Assembly (NCBI GenBank): GCA_019614645.1
Contig: JABWDB010000001.1
Location: 16,161,501 to 16,225,500 of the forward strand
Length of the DNA: 64,000 nt
Direction of reading: 5' to 3'
Origin: Stratiolaelaps scimitus
Lineage: Eukaryota > Arthropoda > Arachnida > Mesostigmata > Laelapidae
In this document: positions 14,198 to 26,405 of the stretch, in pieces
Layout: every line of letters begins with the position of its first letter
How positions within the stretch are numbered: the first letter of the stretch is position 1
Notes under the pieces: generated by a model
The model's database searches: none
What the model was told of the DNA's origin: nothing
What the model saw: the letters and a program-made list of their open reading frames with translations, nothing else
Position numbers and translations under genes: made by a program

Positions 14198-14559
14198 TAT
14201 CTCTAACACAATATCTGTAGTTCTCGTTCGCTTCGGTGGCAGCGTGTTCTAGTACGAAGCGGTAGTGTTGCCAATAGTGGTCGTGTGAGCGGTTTAGCGA
14301 CTCGATAGGAGCACCCCAGTGCCACTTCATCGTAGCTGCAGTCTAGGAAGTTGTGTCCTAGCGTGATGGGGGTCGAGGCTGCTGCTGCTACTGCTGCCGC
14401 TTCCATTGCCGCCACTGCGGATGCTTCCCGAGGCGGGAATGAGGAAGAGGCTCACCCGAATGCGGAAAAGCGACCCTAGCCGCTCTTTGGATGTCCGCCG
14501 CCTCGGGGCATGCCGCACCCGCCGCGATGTTCTCCCCACTTTCGTCGAGTTCTCCATCG

Positions 14560-14635
14560 CTCGCCGTCGTCGTCATCATCATCGTCGTCGCCGCTGGCCG
14601 CGTCGTCGTCGTCATAGTCATCATCGTGCGTAGCG
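14560..14635. repeat. Interrupted GTC/ATC trinucleotide repeat
   Basis: Runs of GTC and ATC on the plus strand. Read in reverse they give frames rich in Asp or in Thr/Met, the source of several spurious acidic ORFs at this place. Confidence 0.85.
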
Positions 14636-14724
14636 TAAGAACGACGCTGCAGGACAGCAGCAGTCAGGAGAGGCCAAGAAGCTTGCGGGGGTTTGGCAGA
14701 CTCGGAGAGAAACGAGGGCCTTGT

Positions 14725-14738
14725 CCCCCCCCCCCCCC
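14725..14738. repeat. C14 homopolymer
   Basis: Fourteen consecutive C on the plus strand. A G14 run lies 725 bases to the right at 15464-15477. Confidence 0.95.
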
Positions 14739-15125
14739 GACACTTTGGATTGGAGCAACGAGCAGGATATAATATGAGCAGCATATTATAAAATAGTCGT
14801 CCTCACCACCGCCGCCTAGTCCTCGCTATAAGTGCCACTGCTCGCCGGCGACAGTGCCAGTGGCAGCGCCGAGCTGAGCAGCAAAAGCTGTTGAGAGAAA
14901 TGAGCAGAAGCACGCCGCAGCAAGCATCAACGGACGTGCTTGATCCGGGTGTGGGCACTCAGTGGTGCTGCGGCTGCGCCGTCTATTTCCGTGTGCGTGT
15001 AAATATGTAAGTGAGGCGGCGGCGGCGGCGACGACGGCAGAATGGTGGCGAAACGATAGACGACCACCAGCTTTGGATCCATCTCAACAAGACGGGATTA
15101 CTCAGAGAGACAGGCAAACGGACAA

Positions 15126-15179
15126 ACCGACCGACCGACAGACAGATAGATGGACGGGCCGACGGACGGACGGACGAAC
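15126..15179. repeat. Degenerate GACN tetranucleotide repeat
   Basis: Units of GACC, GACA, GATA and GACG follow each other, an interrupted tetranucleotide array. Confidence 0.85.
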
Positions 15180-15463
15180 GCCAACCACGACAAGTGACAC
15201 TTACATTAAGGAGCTTCTAGTGTGAGCGAGGAGATTCTCTTCAAGTTTTACTTAAAGAAGAAGCATAGACTATGTAGAGATTGCCGTTCGCTTGCCCTGA
15301 CCATGTATTATGTCAAGCTAAGAACAGGCGTTTAGAGGTGTCCGCTCATTGAGGTGGCACAACCACAGTTATCATCTGACTCCTAATCCATCATCAATCA
15401 GCGGTGATAAATTTGCTATGTATTGAATGGTGAGTTCTGTTGTGGAGGTGGAAGTGGGTGGGT

Positions 15464-15477
15464 GGGGGGGGGGGGGG
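15464..15477. repeat. G14 homopolymer
   Basis: Fourteen consecutive G on the plus strand within a G-rich stretch beginning near 15444. It could form a G-quadruplex. Confidence 0.95.
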
Positions 15478-15829
15478 TATATGTGATGACAAGGAACGAC
15501 AGATTGTAACATCCCTCTTGGCTGGACAAGCGTTTCTGGCTGTGACACGCCTTCCTATGGTGACAAAGGCAGAGGCATACGTGAGTAATGCCACAGGGTG
15601 ACCTCAACATCGACATCACTGTCCCGACTCCCGTGATTGTGTACTGCCGTACCTAACGCTCTCCGGTCTCGACAAAAAAATTATGGTTGTCCCATATGGA
15701 AGCGCGCCTTGGCCGCACGGTGGCATGGCACACCCATGCCAGCCAATACATTCTAGCGTTCTATAATGTCACACATCGAATACTACGCAATGATACGACG
15801 GAGCCAAATGCTCAATAACGCCAACACAT

Positions 15830-15848
15830 TCACACACACACACACACA
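15830..15848. repeat. (CA)n microsatellite
   Basis: About nine CA units. Confidence 0.9.
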
Positions 15849-18817
15849 GACGCAACCACTCCAACTATAATACAGCCAAAGTACCCGTAGAAAGAGCTCA
15901 GTTGACGCCATACACGTCAGCAAGGCCAGCGCCATCGACGTGGCCCAGAATGAAGAAAGAACGCGAGGGAGAAATAGACGTAGACGAGCCGATAGTAGAG
16001 GGCTAGATATTAGGACCCCTTGATCAGCTCAGCTCGGCTGCGAGCGAACGAGACGTGCGGGATTGGGACGCTATGTGCTCTGTGAGCTCGGATTAGATCT
16101 GCTCTGACCAGTGAGTAGACGGACAAACGGATGCTCACACATACATGGGCTGTCTAGTTGCGCGGCTCATTCCACTTCGAGAGCAGACGGAACAAGCGGC
16201 CGCCTCTGCTGTCGCCACCAACGCTGCTGCTGCTAGTCATGCTGGCGGAGTCTCGTGAAGTGGCCCGGATGGATCTTGTTCAGATAGTGCGTACCATCGA
16301 CGCGCGGCGCCGCGCGTGACATGCTCAACACGGGACAACGTGACGATGGACAATACGCTCGACGAGGGCCGTACAGCGGAACGGAGAAGTGCACGGAATA
16401 TACAGCGTTGGTGCCACTGCAGTACTAAATACTCGCTAGCGATTCTGTTCTACTAGTACCACGTTTTACCCGAGGAAGTACAATCTGAGAAAATTGCTAT
16501 TTTTCTGCCTTATACAGGCAGATCTATGGACCGTTTCTGCGTCTCACTTTGGCTTGTCGTTTTCGTAATACCCAAAAGCTCTGTGCCTCTCTGAGCAACG
16601 ACAGCTCTGAGTGAGCAGACCAGAAGTGGATACTATAAAGTGAACACTTGATAGAGATAAGAGTAGTCTCTTAAGGAGCGCCTGTTATATCAGCCCCAGT
16701 GTTCGAGATATCCATCGACCGCTATCCCTGTCAATGTTCGTTACCACCGATTTCGTTCTGCCGATCTAATGAGTGAGTTTTGCTCGGAGTATTGTAAATA
16801 GGCTTCCGAAAAGAATCTGTGCCGGGAGAATCAGGCGCACCACTACTCAATCACAGCCGGGCGCGACGCTTATGTGTTTAACGAATTTGCTAGCATTGCA
16901 CTATTTCAATAAGTTTCGAAACCCTGCCAATAGAGGTTTTACAATATGCTGTACTTTGCGAACACAGGGTTTTTCGCACAAGCTAATGTTTGATAAAGAT
17001 TTTAAATCTCGAATATTCGTAAGCAGTCGCTTCAAACGTAGCCGACAAAATAATGTGACAAAAACTGCACGTGTTGAAGGTAAAGTGTATCGAGCGTGTT
17101 TAACTCGTGCAATATTATCGTATGCATGGTAGACATACTGGAATATTTTATACTTATTTATTATTTTATTCGAACATAGATCCGCCGAACTAATTATCCG
17201 AAGGAAAAAAATACTGATTCAGGCCGAATACGTAAACGTAGTATTTAAACACCGGCGCGGCTGATCACCGTTTGAAAATGTTTACCGCATGCAAGCAATT
17301 TACCCGATATGCATGATGACGTCGATCGAAGCAAACGACATACGAACACTTTAACACATTAATATTAGACATGCTGCCATTGCCGCGTTGGTGTCGCTTC
17401 CTCGAACGGACACGATACTCCGTATGAGAAAATTTCACTGGCAGGTGTAAGCACACCCTATTGTGGGGTCCAAATGAACAATGGGTAACGCGATGTGTCC
17501 GAAGGTGGTGTCAGTTACCTTGTTATTCTTTTCTGCACAGAGCATACATAGCAAATTTAACGATATCATTTTCACACCATGTCCATCAAAAGGGCGGCTA
17601 TTAGTTCCAACATGGACGAATCGAATTTTAATATTCCACATTACATGTATTAAATATGGCCTACATATTTGTGGTGATAGGAGCTTAAAATGATGCATAC
17701 ATATTGACCGATATTCAGCGATGTCCTTCAAGCATAGGGAAAGTCCACTTTTATAATTCATTGATAAATGCCACGTCCATAACCTTGGTCAATTTCTCAT
17801 TTATATATAGTCACATTGCAGGTTAAATCTGTGAAGAAAAGTGTGTTTGTTTAGAGTGTGACTCGCATTAGCTAGCTAAACTGCCGTCCGCGGATATTTC
17901 TTTTGAATAATAATATACATATTTTCCATTTGATAACATTGTTTGCCATTTACCTGCAAATCCGTTTGCAAATGATTCTCACTATTAGCGTATGAATAAT
18001 CAACTGTCAAGTGTGGGCCTCACTTTGTTACCACCACCATTTGTGATCACCACATACACCCACCCATCCACAGATGTTTGTCCAGATGGTGCGATATGGC
18101 CCACGGCAGTGTCTGCACCGCTCGTGTAAGCTGCACCAAGCGCCTTTAACCTTCTTCAGATATATCGAGTGTTGCCGTCACTATTGGGGGCGCAAATTAG
18201 ATCCTGGCGGTTTACGGATTCGTGTAGTATCATTGTCATCGTGATAGCGCAGTTCAAGTGGGAGTGCGCTACCACTCTCATCTCGTCGAGTGTCTCAGCG
18301 GCAGAGTTTATCAGAACGGTTCGTGTTTCATCACGATCATGCGCGAGAATTCACAAACAGACACATATTGACGTAATGGCCTGTCTCTTGACACCAGCAA
18401 CTAGTTTACTGCTCGTTCTGTTCGTGATGGACAGCGTGTTACAACTACTACTAACGCTATTACCATAGAGCCTCAACAACGAATAGTATGGAGCAATGAC
18501 ATTAGTATTGATGCTTTGCTTAGTCATTCTCCTGCCCCGGGCAAACGAGTAAGCATAGCATGGGCCACGCATAGCCATTCATGAACCTAATATATATACA
18601 TACATATATATATGTAGTACATAAACAGTTAATAATAATAGCACATTGCACGGGGGAGTGCATTCGAAAAATATTCTGTTTGGATGAGAACGGATCTCAT
18701 TCTACAAAGAATCGACGTCACCGTACGGGTAGCAGCAAGTACTTAGATTCGTGCTGTGTATCTGTCGCCGTCCTTTGGCATCATGTCCGTATTTGTCAAC
18801 TAGTGGACAACACTCAC

Positions 18818-18902
18818 CTGCCGTATACGTCGAGGCCAGCGCCACGCTGGCCATGCCACGGCGAGCTCTCCGCACCCCCAGCTGAGGAGAGTTCAGTGCC
18901 AT
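18818..18902 (-). CDS. Candidate first coding exon (signal peptide) of the Beat-like gene
   Basis: The exon ends in ACGGCAG|GTGAGTG, a near-perfect donor, leaving phase 1. The Ig exon at 812 begins in the matching phase, and the junction codon becomes GGC (Gly). The joined leader runs from MASVALASTYTAG into VILQLLSLLSNTNG, a basic-hydrophobic-polar signal peptide ending just before the Ig domain (IRILDVVV). Two in-frame ATGs exist: 18902 (adds 16 residues, MALNSPQLGVRRARRG) and 18854 (compact leader). The shorter one makes the more typical signal peptide. The frame stays open upstream to a TAA near 18965, so the 5'UTR lies to the right. A possible acceptor, CCTCCACAG, lies ahead of about 18959, which would make this exon 2 of the transcript. 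The intron to the Ig exon is 18.0 kb. The link is inferred from phase and product and would need transcript evidence. Confidence 0.62.
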
Positions 18903-20900
18903 CGGGTAAGCTGCATTCACATTAGCTTCTTCAACGAGCGCGGCATTCAACCGAGCCTGTGGAGGTTACATCTGCGTCTGTGGACGCCCTCGTGATGTTC
19001 GTCGCAATGTAACGGTAGAGGCCTCTTTCTTTCGAAGACACACAGACACTCGCACACACACGAACCCAATGAGCGATTCCAACGCACAATTTGTCGTTTA
19101 GCTCGAACAACTACAGCAGCAGAACAGAAAACACACACGGAGTGCACAGCGCCAACAGCAAAACAATATCGAACTGTAATTATATAGCACGTAATCCAGC
19201 GCGTAACGTCGATGGTAAGGTTGGTGTTTGACGTTCGGTGTCTGAACGCGACCCCCGATACGATCTCTCTCTCTCTTTTTCGCTTAGGTCTGTTAGGCAA
19301 AAACACACGTTGGCCAACTGACTGATTAGTCAGCCAATTAGATTCGTTACAAAAACTGGCCGTTATTTCTGTAAGATAATATACGAGCCGCACTTCACGC
19401 CTGCAGCAAGCTCAGCGTTGGAACAACAGCGCGGTTGCTGTTGTGACGTCTGCCTGTCTGTCCATTCGTTCGTTCGGCAACGTACGACGAACTGTGGGGC
19501 AAACCGCTTCTAGTTAGTTAAAGCACAGATCGCGGTGGTTGTCGTCACCGTCTCGGTCGCGGCTGTCACTACCATCATGGTCCTGCAATGGTGGCTTTCA
19601 CGCACCGGCGCGTCGTTGTCCATCGTGCTGCATCTCTCTCGCGTGCTGCGGCCATCTGGGAGCACCGGGATCTCGGCGAGCTTCTCATATGCCTTCGCGT
19701 CTCTGCTCCGAGGGAAAGGACTCATCGGTGTGTGGCAAGGGCGCACTCTAAAGGGAAGGGTAGAGCGGCGGGGAGGCTCAACCCAACTCGACTCTACCCG
19801 GCGCGGGCTGGGGCTACGGTCGCTGCTTCTGCTGCTGTTACGGTCACTAGCTCCGTTTGTGGCTGTAGGCTTCAGGGGGGGGGTTCTGTGGGGTTGGCCC
19901 GAGGGAAACTGGTGGCGGCCGTCTCGATGGGGGCTGGGAACCGAAACGGCAGTAGACTAGTTTTGGGCTCGTGAGGCATGCTACGTATTGCAGGAGCGCG
20001 GGCGGACGGCCAGGGCTGTGGGCAGCAGCAGCAGCAGCCGCTTCCCCGAGCGGAGAACTGAATAGGTTGGGTAGAAGGGAAACGAAGGGATGGTGCGTTA
20101 GGAGATGTTTCAGGTGTGCGCACGGGAGAGAAGCGCGCGCGCGCCACACCACGGCTGACGTTCCGCCGCCAGAGTAAAGATAAGAAACGAATGCTGGCGG
20201 TGGCTCCAGGCGGCCTCCTTCTGCTGCCACGACCACTGCCACCGCGGGAGGCCCACGCAGCCCTCTAGCCGTTGTGACGCTGCAGCCGTTAAGGGGAACA
20301 ACCGCTCGGGGGTAGACGGGGCCAAGTTGGAGGGAAGGGGGGGGATATAGAGAACTAGGGGGAAAATGTGGTAGATAGGTGGGTAGGTAGGTACGTAGTG
20401 GATGGAACTGGAGAAACGTCTCGGAAGTGTAGGTGAGGGTAGACGGAAGCTAGGACGGGAAAGAATGAGGGATGCCGATGGTCCTCGATCATTTTCCACC
20501 GTTGCGGGAAAGAAATGCATGACGGCTTTCTGGAAACCACCAACGGCTTGGACCCAGCGAGGAACGGACGAGCGGACCAAGCGGTGGACGCCCAATGAGC
20601 GACGTGCAGCGCAGTGCTGTCTGTCCGTTTGGCGGGCGAACGAGCAGGCCGTCGGTCAGGAGGCGCGGATCGGTCGGTCCGTCGGTGCATGCAGCCAATG
20701 TCGTGTGCAGGACAGATGAGAGAATGTTGGCAATCGACGGGCTCAAACGAAGGGAAGACCGGAGGGACAAATATCGACAAGAAAAAAGATTGAGCGTGCA
20801 ATTGATCATTTCCAGTGTGACATTGAAATTGAAGGAGTGAAAGGGCTTCGCTTAATGACGACGACGGACACCAGCAGCATCCGCTCATGGTCGAGTATAA
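18903..20900 (-). promoter_or_regulatory. GC-rich 5'UTR/promoter candidate region of the Beat-like gene
   Basis: A GC-rich, low-complexity stretch just upstream of the candidate first coding exon, richest between about 19.4 and 20.8 kb, with G-runs near 19876 and 20337. Long frames on both strands here are arginine-, proline- and serine-rich and have no domain, as expected of GC-rich non-coding DNA. No TATA box stands out. The assignment rests on position only. Confidence 0.3.
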
Positions 20901-22511
20901 TATCATATAACGGTTTGAGACGTGTATGTGGGCCTATTACGTACCGATGTCGTGTGGCTAACTATACGAAGACAAGCTCTGTAGATTTCTCAGTGAATTA
21001 GCTGCGACTGACGCACAAAGAGGATTGTTAATATTATGGACAGTAAGACCATGTAATATAAATATTTGCCAACCCATGAATATATCACATGGGTTGTTAG
21101 CAGCCTAACAACTCCGGAAAGGTGTTCGCATGATATATCCAAAAATTGTTTCCTCTATCGGAATACTCTCCTAAGATATTCCCCATTGGTTGTGGAGAAA
21201 CCATCCGCGATCCTCGTAGCCAGGAAAGAGAAAGCACTCGAGCGACGATTATGAATATCCAATCATTAACTGCCACAGCCAATACACACAGTACTCATGC
21301 GCGGCCGCCGAGTCGCCGGAACCATCTGCAGAACTCTCGTATCTGGCTACACTGCAATTTCCACTGCCGGAAATCCCGGAGAGCCATGATCCAACGAATT
21401 TCTCGATATCATGCGCAGCAGAGGATTCACTCACTGGCCAAAAAACATCTGGATAGTCGCATATTGATCCTGCTTTAAACCCCAGTCCTTTGCTCTTCTA
21501 ACCTCCTGCTCTTGCCTTGCTAATTATGATATTATCTACATTGACTACGAATCGAAGCAGGAACCCGTCAGCTTCGATGAGGCCCTTTCTTTCTATGAAG
21601 GTCTGAACTTTTCAGAATGTGCAAGTGTTTTCTCTTGTTCATCCGTTTTCAGAGCTTCTTATTTCCCGTTTCAGAGCTACGAAATACTACGAAATAGCCA
21701 GTTAGGTTTCGTCTCCTGCTAAAACACAGGATCACGTTCATATTGTGAGAACCAACTTGCGGTCTCAAATTGAAATTCTCATGTCTTAGAATCAACTGCA
21801 TTCGCATTACGTGTGACGAAAAAACACTCGGTCGCTCGAACAGCTCTCCACGCTCGTCCAACAATGAACGGCACCTATATGAGCGCTATGTGCGATAAGC
21901 TTCTCCTTTGCCATAAGTGTGGGTTAGCAAAGGCAAAGCTCATATGGGGTACGAGGTCTAAATTTAGAGTCGTACCCGGTTTGTTCTACAGTTTTTTAAT
22001 AAATTCATACCCCAATTTCGAGTCAACCAGCTTTGACTGATTCGCTGTGCTTTGCGCCCCTTGTTTGTCTTGCAACCCCAGTTGATGTCGATCTGAGGTA
22101 AGTTTCAATCGAACGAATCGTTCACCAAGAAGCGACGATATAAAAAGCCTGCTCCTTGGGATTTGACCGTTGGGAGCTATTTTGTCCTTCGAAAAACTTT
22201 GATTCAACGTAATCAATGCAATGTTTGTAAATATCGAAGGGTTACAAGAAACTGGTGCAATTTCGTCTTTAAATCTCGAGTACCTCGCCCGAAATGCAAC
22301 TGTCCAACGCTGTAGAACATCGACAACACGAATAAGACAATCAGCCCTTCGCACTTCATATCCGCGCAAAAACAGTTCAAACACGGGCGGCGTTCCCCAT
22401 CCTTGAAGTTGCAACTTCCCCGGCCGCCGCTGCTGGCTGCGTCATACAGCAGACAGCTCGCAGCCCAAAAGGTCATCGACGCCAACTTTGTCTTCGTTCT
22501 ACTAGACAATC

Positions 22512-22516
<5 letters not shown>

Positions 22517-22542
<26 letters not shown>
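22517..22542. repeat. (TA)n microsatellite
   Basis: Thirteen TA units flanked by GTG and CATG. Confidence 0.95.
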
Positions 22543-22548
<6 letters not shown>

Positions 22549-24537
22549 CGTGTGTCTCTCAGTGTAGTAAATTACTATAGAGTCTCCACAATCATTTTGT
22601 TGTTGAGAAGTACTAGTTCTACAACTCCTATACTGATGATAGCACAAAACAATTGCCATTAGCACTGCTGGAACAGTAGAGTAAACTTTGCCGACAATCA
22701 TCATCGAAATGAACCGACTCGCAAAATTTCAAGAATGAACTTGAAGCTTTGATATGTCATTTGTCTCACTTCTGAAAAGCCAAATTATGATTATATGTGA
22801 CCAGTATTGTAACCCACTAAACAAATAACTCGAAAGAGTTTGGCAGGTGTTGGTTTTTTTACTTGATTACCGGAATTATCCACTGTTCTAGAATACACGA
22901 TGAAAAAATATTGTAGAACTCGCTAGGCGTTATCCATACAACTCGTAGAATTCGTCCTACTTCATTTATCTCTGAATTAATATACTTAAATTTATATAAT
23001 ATACTTATATTTATGAAGTGTAATAGTCGTTGTTTTTCGCTTAGAATCGGACTATGAATTCAAGCCGTCCCAGGTCGCAGATGCTCTTTCTGCTGCAGCT
23101 ATATCCAACTTAGTGGTATAGAGTTTACACGATAGAGGGGCAGCTCCTCAATAAACAGTTTAGCATAGTTGTAGTTGTAGTAGTAGTTGATCTCCAGAAT
23201 CATTCGAATACTGTCCCATTTCCTTATAGCAACAGTTCAAACCAACAATGAGTAAGAGCTCAATGCATCGTTCGTCCTAGGCAGTGAACTACGATAGGGG
23301 AACAACCTGCAAGTGCAGCAGCACAACATGTGCAAACGGCTGTGTTCAGCCATTGTTGCGTGGAAACCCGCTGCTGGAATTAACGGTGCCCATAGCATGT
23401 CGGTGAAAGCAGTTGCATACAGCGCTCCGCGGATACGCAGCGTGCGACATGCAGCAGGCAGTGCGCATACAAGCAGATCGTAGCGCGTACGGACGCAAGG
23501 AACTCCGTGCGTCTGCCATAACAGCGGACGGACAACGCCGAGTCAGTGCCCTGCGAACGGCGCGAAGAGGCCGTGGCGAATTCCCGAAGGCCACCCAGCC
23601 AAGGGCAGCCAGTTGTGGCAGTTCTCACAAGGCGGAAACTTAGAGAGGACATTTGGCCAGGCGGGCTGGGACCTGAGGGTGGAGATGAGCGGCAGGATTC
23701 GCGGGTCGGTCGGCCGGTCGGCTGGCTGGCGTATAGATGTATAGCTAGAATGGGGCGGTATCGCGAAGGGCGTGTGGGCTGGCAGACTGTCGGTCTGAGA
23801 GCCTCCCGGGGGGAGGGGGTGCGGAACGAGGGGCTTAGCCAGGACTTCCTCCACCCCAATTAGTATGATAATTCGACTCGATGCGACATCTTGCCTTTGC
23901 GGGTTGCGGCAGCCAGCAAGCGCGGGACTGCTAGTTCCTTGGTACGCGTTGGTGCAAAGACGGAGAAATAGCATACTATCGTAATACTCATGAGCTTGCC
24001 ACATCGGAATGAAGAAGGGTACTCTCTTCCTTGCCAGAGAGTGCCTCTACAATGCGTAGGTCTGCAATGGGGTCATTTTTCTTTTCGTTTTTGACGCATC
24101 TTCTCGCTGAATTGATGTTACGACGGCGTACGTAGCGAATCGTTCTGCCAGGCTCGGATAGACATGTGATACTTCGAACCATGTGAGTAATTCTTCATAT
24201 TCTGTCCTATCGTCGCAGAAGGGCAAAATACTACCTATTGCATCTGTTGCAATCCCGAACGAAAAACAAGCGAGGCGTGTGCGGTACACACTCTCACAGC
24301 GCATACACTAATGTATGCATGCAGATCACGTCATTAACGCTAGAATGACCCAACTGCAGCAAGGGCTGCTTCGAGAACATGCGACAACGCAGACATCGGA
24401 CTAAGTTTATTTATTTTTGTGATAGTCTCGCCTTATAGTAAATGCAAACAGACATCAACAAGCTGCCTTCGTCATGGCACATTTCATGTTACACACCAAA
24501 CAAAACTAGACTGACTTGATGTATCCGAAGTCGCTGA

Positions 24538-24543
<6 letters not shown>

Positions 24544-24574
<31 letters not shown>
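24544..24574. repeat. (TA)n microsatellite
   Basis: About fifteen TA units. Confidence 0.95.
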
Positions 24575-24576
<2 letters not shown>

Positions 24577-26023
24577 CTGGGTATTGACCAAGTATCCCTA
24601 GTGATCGTATCAAACGTCTTTACACGATTTAGGGGCTCTTGGAAGGGCTGAGAAGATGGACGTATAATGAGATTTATGTTCCCACATCATGACAGTTAAT
24701 GTGTGTGGCATTCTAGATGGAATATTATAGGATGCTTTCAGTAAGGAAAAATGTATTCCGGTTTTTTATAAATTGCGACAAACTCTAACTCTCGGGATCC
24801 ATCAAAACAGTCGTAAACCAAATAGACCAAAAAGTTGTCATGTAAGCATCACTGTAATACCTAGGCACAACGTGACTACGTGTATTGAGGATATTAGAAG
24901 CTATTGGCCTTGGCGAATTATCCTGGATTCCTTAACAAGTTGCACGCTGTAGCGTGAATACACAGAATTTATAGAATATTTTTATACTTTTGTAAATAAC
25001 GTCATATATGAAAAATAACGAAGTTGTTTTCCCAGTTGATGCAACGATAATGAATGACAGCCTTCTTCGAAGCAACGCACTCGTTCATTAACAAGATTAT
25101 TCAGAAATTTTCTAGAATATCATTTTTCATTGCGGGCCATTAAGGGAATGTTGTTTCATTGGCACAATATGCCAGCACCTGCATTTTGTTTTGCTTTGTT
25201 AAACCCCATTTAGTATTTGAATCACATTGGTACGGACCTCTGTCCCAGTCGCACGCATACAACTGCTGTCTTGCGCAGGCAAAAATTAATAAATGTTTCG
25301 ATCATTCCAGAAATAAATTTGGTTGATAAGGGACAAATAACGACCATTATTCGCCTGTTTTAAAAAGCTCGCGAGTAACATTTTTATTAAGTCGAAGGAG
25401 CATATCACAGTGGAATTAACACACACCGAATATTTACACATTCACCGTTTATTCAAATTATGATCTATCTGGTCTTATCACACCAACACCCATAGTGGTT
25501 AGGGTGAAGCTCGCTTGCATAAACCTCTGATCACACTTGATCGTACCATTTTCATTTTTTCGTCTGCAAGCCGCTGAGGCACTACAATATATTGTACTAG
25601 TGTTAAGGGGCTAACATTTAGATCATGAACGTTTCTTCATATTATAGCAACCGCAATCATTCAAGAACCTTGCTTCTCTTCACGGGCAGCCTAAGGATGC
25701 ATGAAAGTGAGAAACGACACACATCGAACAGGTCCGTACGGGGATAATTTAGCACAATTTTAGCATGCATGTAGATACTGAGGGCTATCTTATGTCAGTT
25801 GATATGTGGTCAGGAATCGATTGGGGAATAGGCGAGCTGGCGCGGCGTTCACCGGCGAACATCGCCTGTCATGGTAACGCGGACGGGTAGGTTTGCTTTC
25901 AGTCGTAACAGAAGCCACTCCAGCATAACAGGTCCGAAGCGTGTCCGGCCGCGAGAGATAATCATGACCGCGGGGAGACTATGTCGCACCTGTTAATCTA
26001 GACGGAAGCTCACAACGTTACGC

Positions 26024-26036
26024 AGGTCAAAGGTAG
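26024..26036 (+). promoter_or_regulatory. DR1-like site in a mixed-composition block
   Basis: AGGTCAAAGGTAG is a direct repeat of AGGTCA with one-base spacing and two mismatches in the second half. A CACCTGTTAA (E-box-like) sequence lies about 35 bases to the left. The block 25.85-26.05 kb is less AT-rich than its surroundings and holds no reading frame, so a regulatory element is conceivable. This is pattern only. Confidence 0.15.
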
Positions 26037-26377
26037 TAGGGACACATCTACATTCAAGACCAAAAACGCGGTAGCGCGCGCTAGTCTATCGGTTTCCTCG
26101 ATTAGCTGTAGACTGACATGGGCCCGAACGCACTCGAAAACAACCTTATGACAAACAGCTGGGCATTGCGTTAGGTGGTGAAGGGTTGGAAGAGGGTCTG
26201 TTATTATAGAATGAATACGTCGGCTTTCAGGGATCCTACAAGGATATGTCTTTGAGCGACGTCAATGCTTGTCAGTTTAGCAAACATTATGGATATGAAT
26301 TGTGGGAGTCGTAAACAGTCGTAAACGGCGACCGGCATCACAGTGGCCGCATGTGGACAGCAATATATGTTCGTCAA

Positions 26378-26405
26378 ATATATATATATATATATATATA
26401 TATAA
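26378..26405. repeat. (TA)n microsatellite
   Basis: About thirteen TA units. Confidence 0.95.

Larger units (their letters stand above)
813..18817 (-). other. Intron 1 of the Beat-like gene (inferred)
   Basis: An 18 kb interval between the donor at 18817/18816 and the acceptor at 814/813. It contains no open frame that I recognise as a gene. It holds AT-rich DNA at 0.9-7.5 and 9.7-11.4 kb, GC-rich islands at about 7.9-9.6, 11.6-12.8 and 14.1-15.2 kb, two (TA)n arrays, and purine- or pyrimidine-biased tracts. Such long first introns in neuronal adhesion genes often hold enhancers, but nothing here proves that. Confidence 0.55.

Noticed and set aside
14388..14784. Minus-strand frames with long poly-Asp runs
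   Set aside because: They are direct translations of the GTC/ATC repeat at 14560-14635.
20355..20906. 183-codon minus-strand frame beside the candidate 5'UTR
   Set aside because: Ser/Pro/Arg-biased, with no domain, and comparable frames on the plus strand; no splice link to the Ig gene.
21986..22414. 142-codon minus-strand frame of ordinary composition
   Set aside because: It has no ATG at its start, shows no recognisable domain, and its length is within what chance gives in 64 kb over six frames.
24047..24304. 85-codon minus-strand frame of protein-like composition
   Set aside because: No homology recognised, no good splice sites at its ends, and an equally open overlapping frame.
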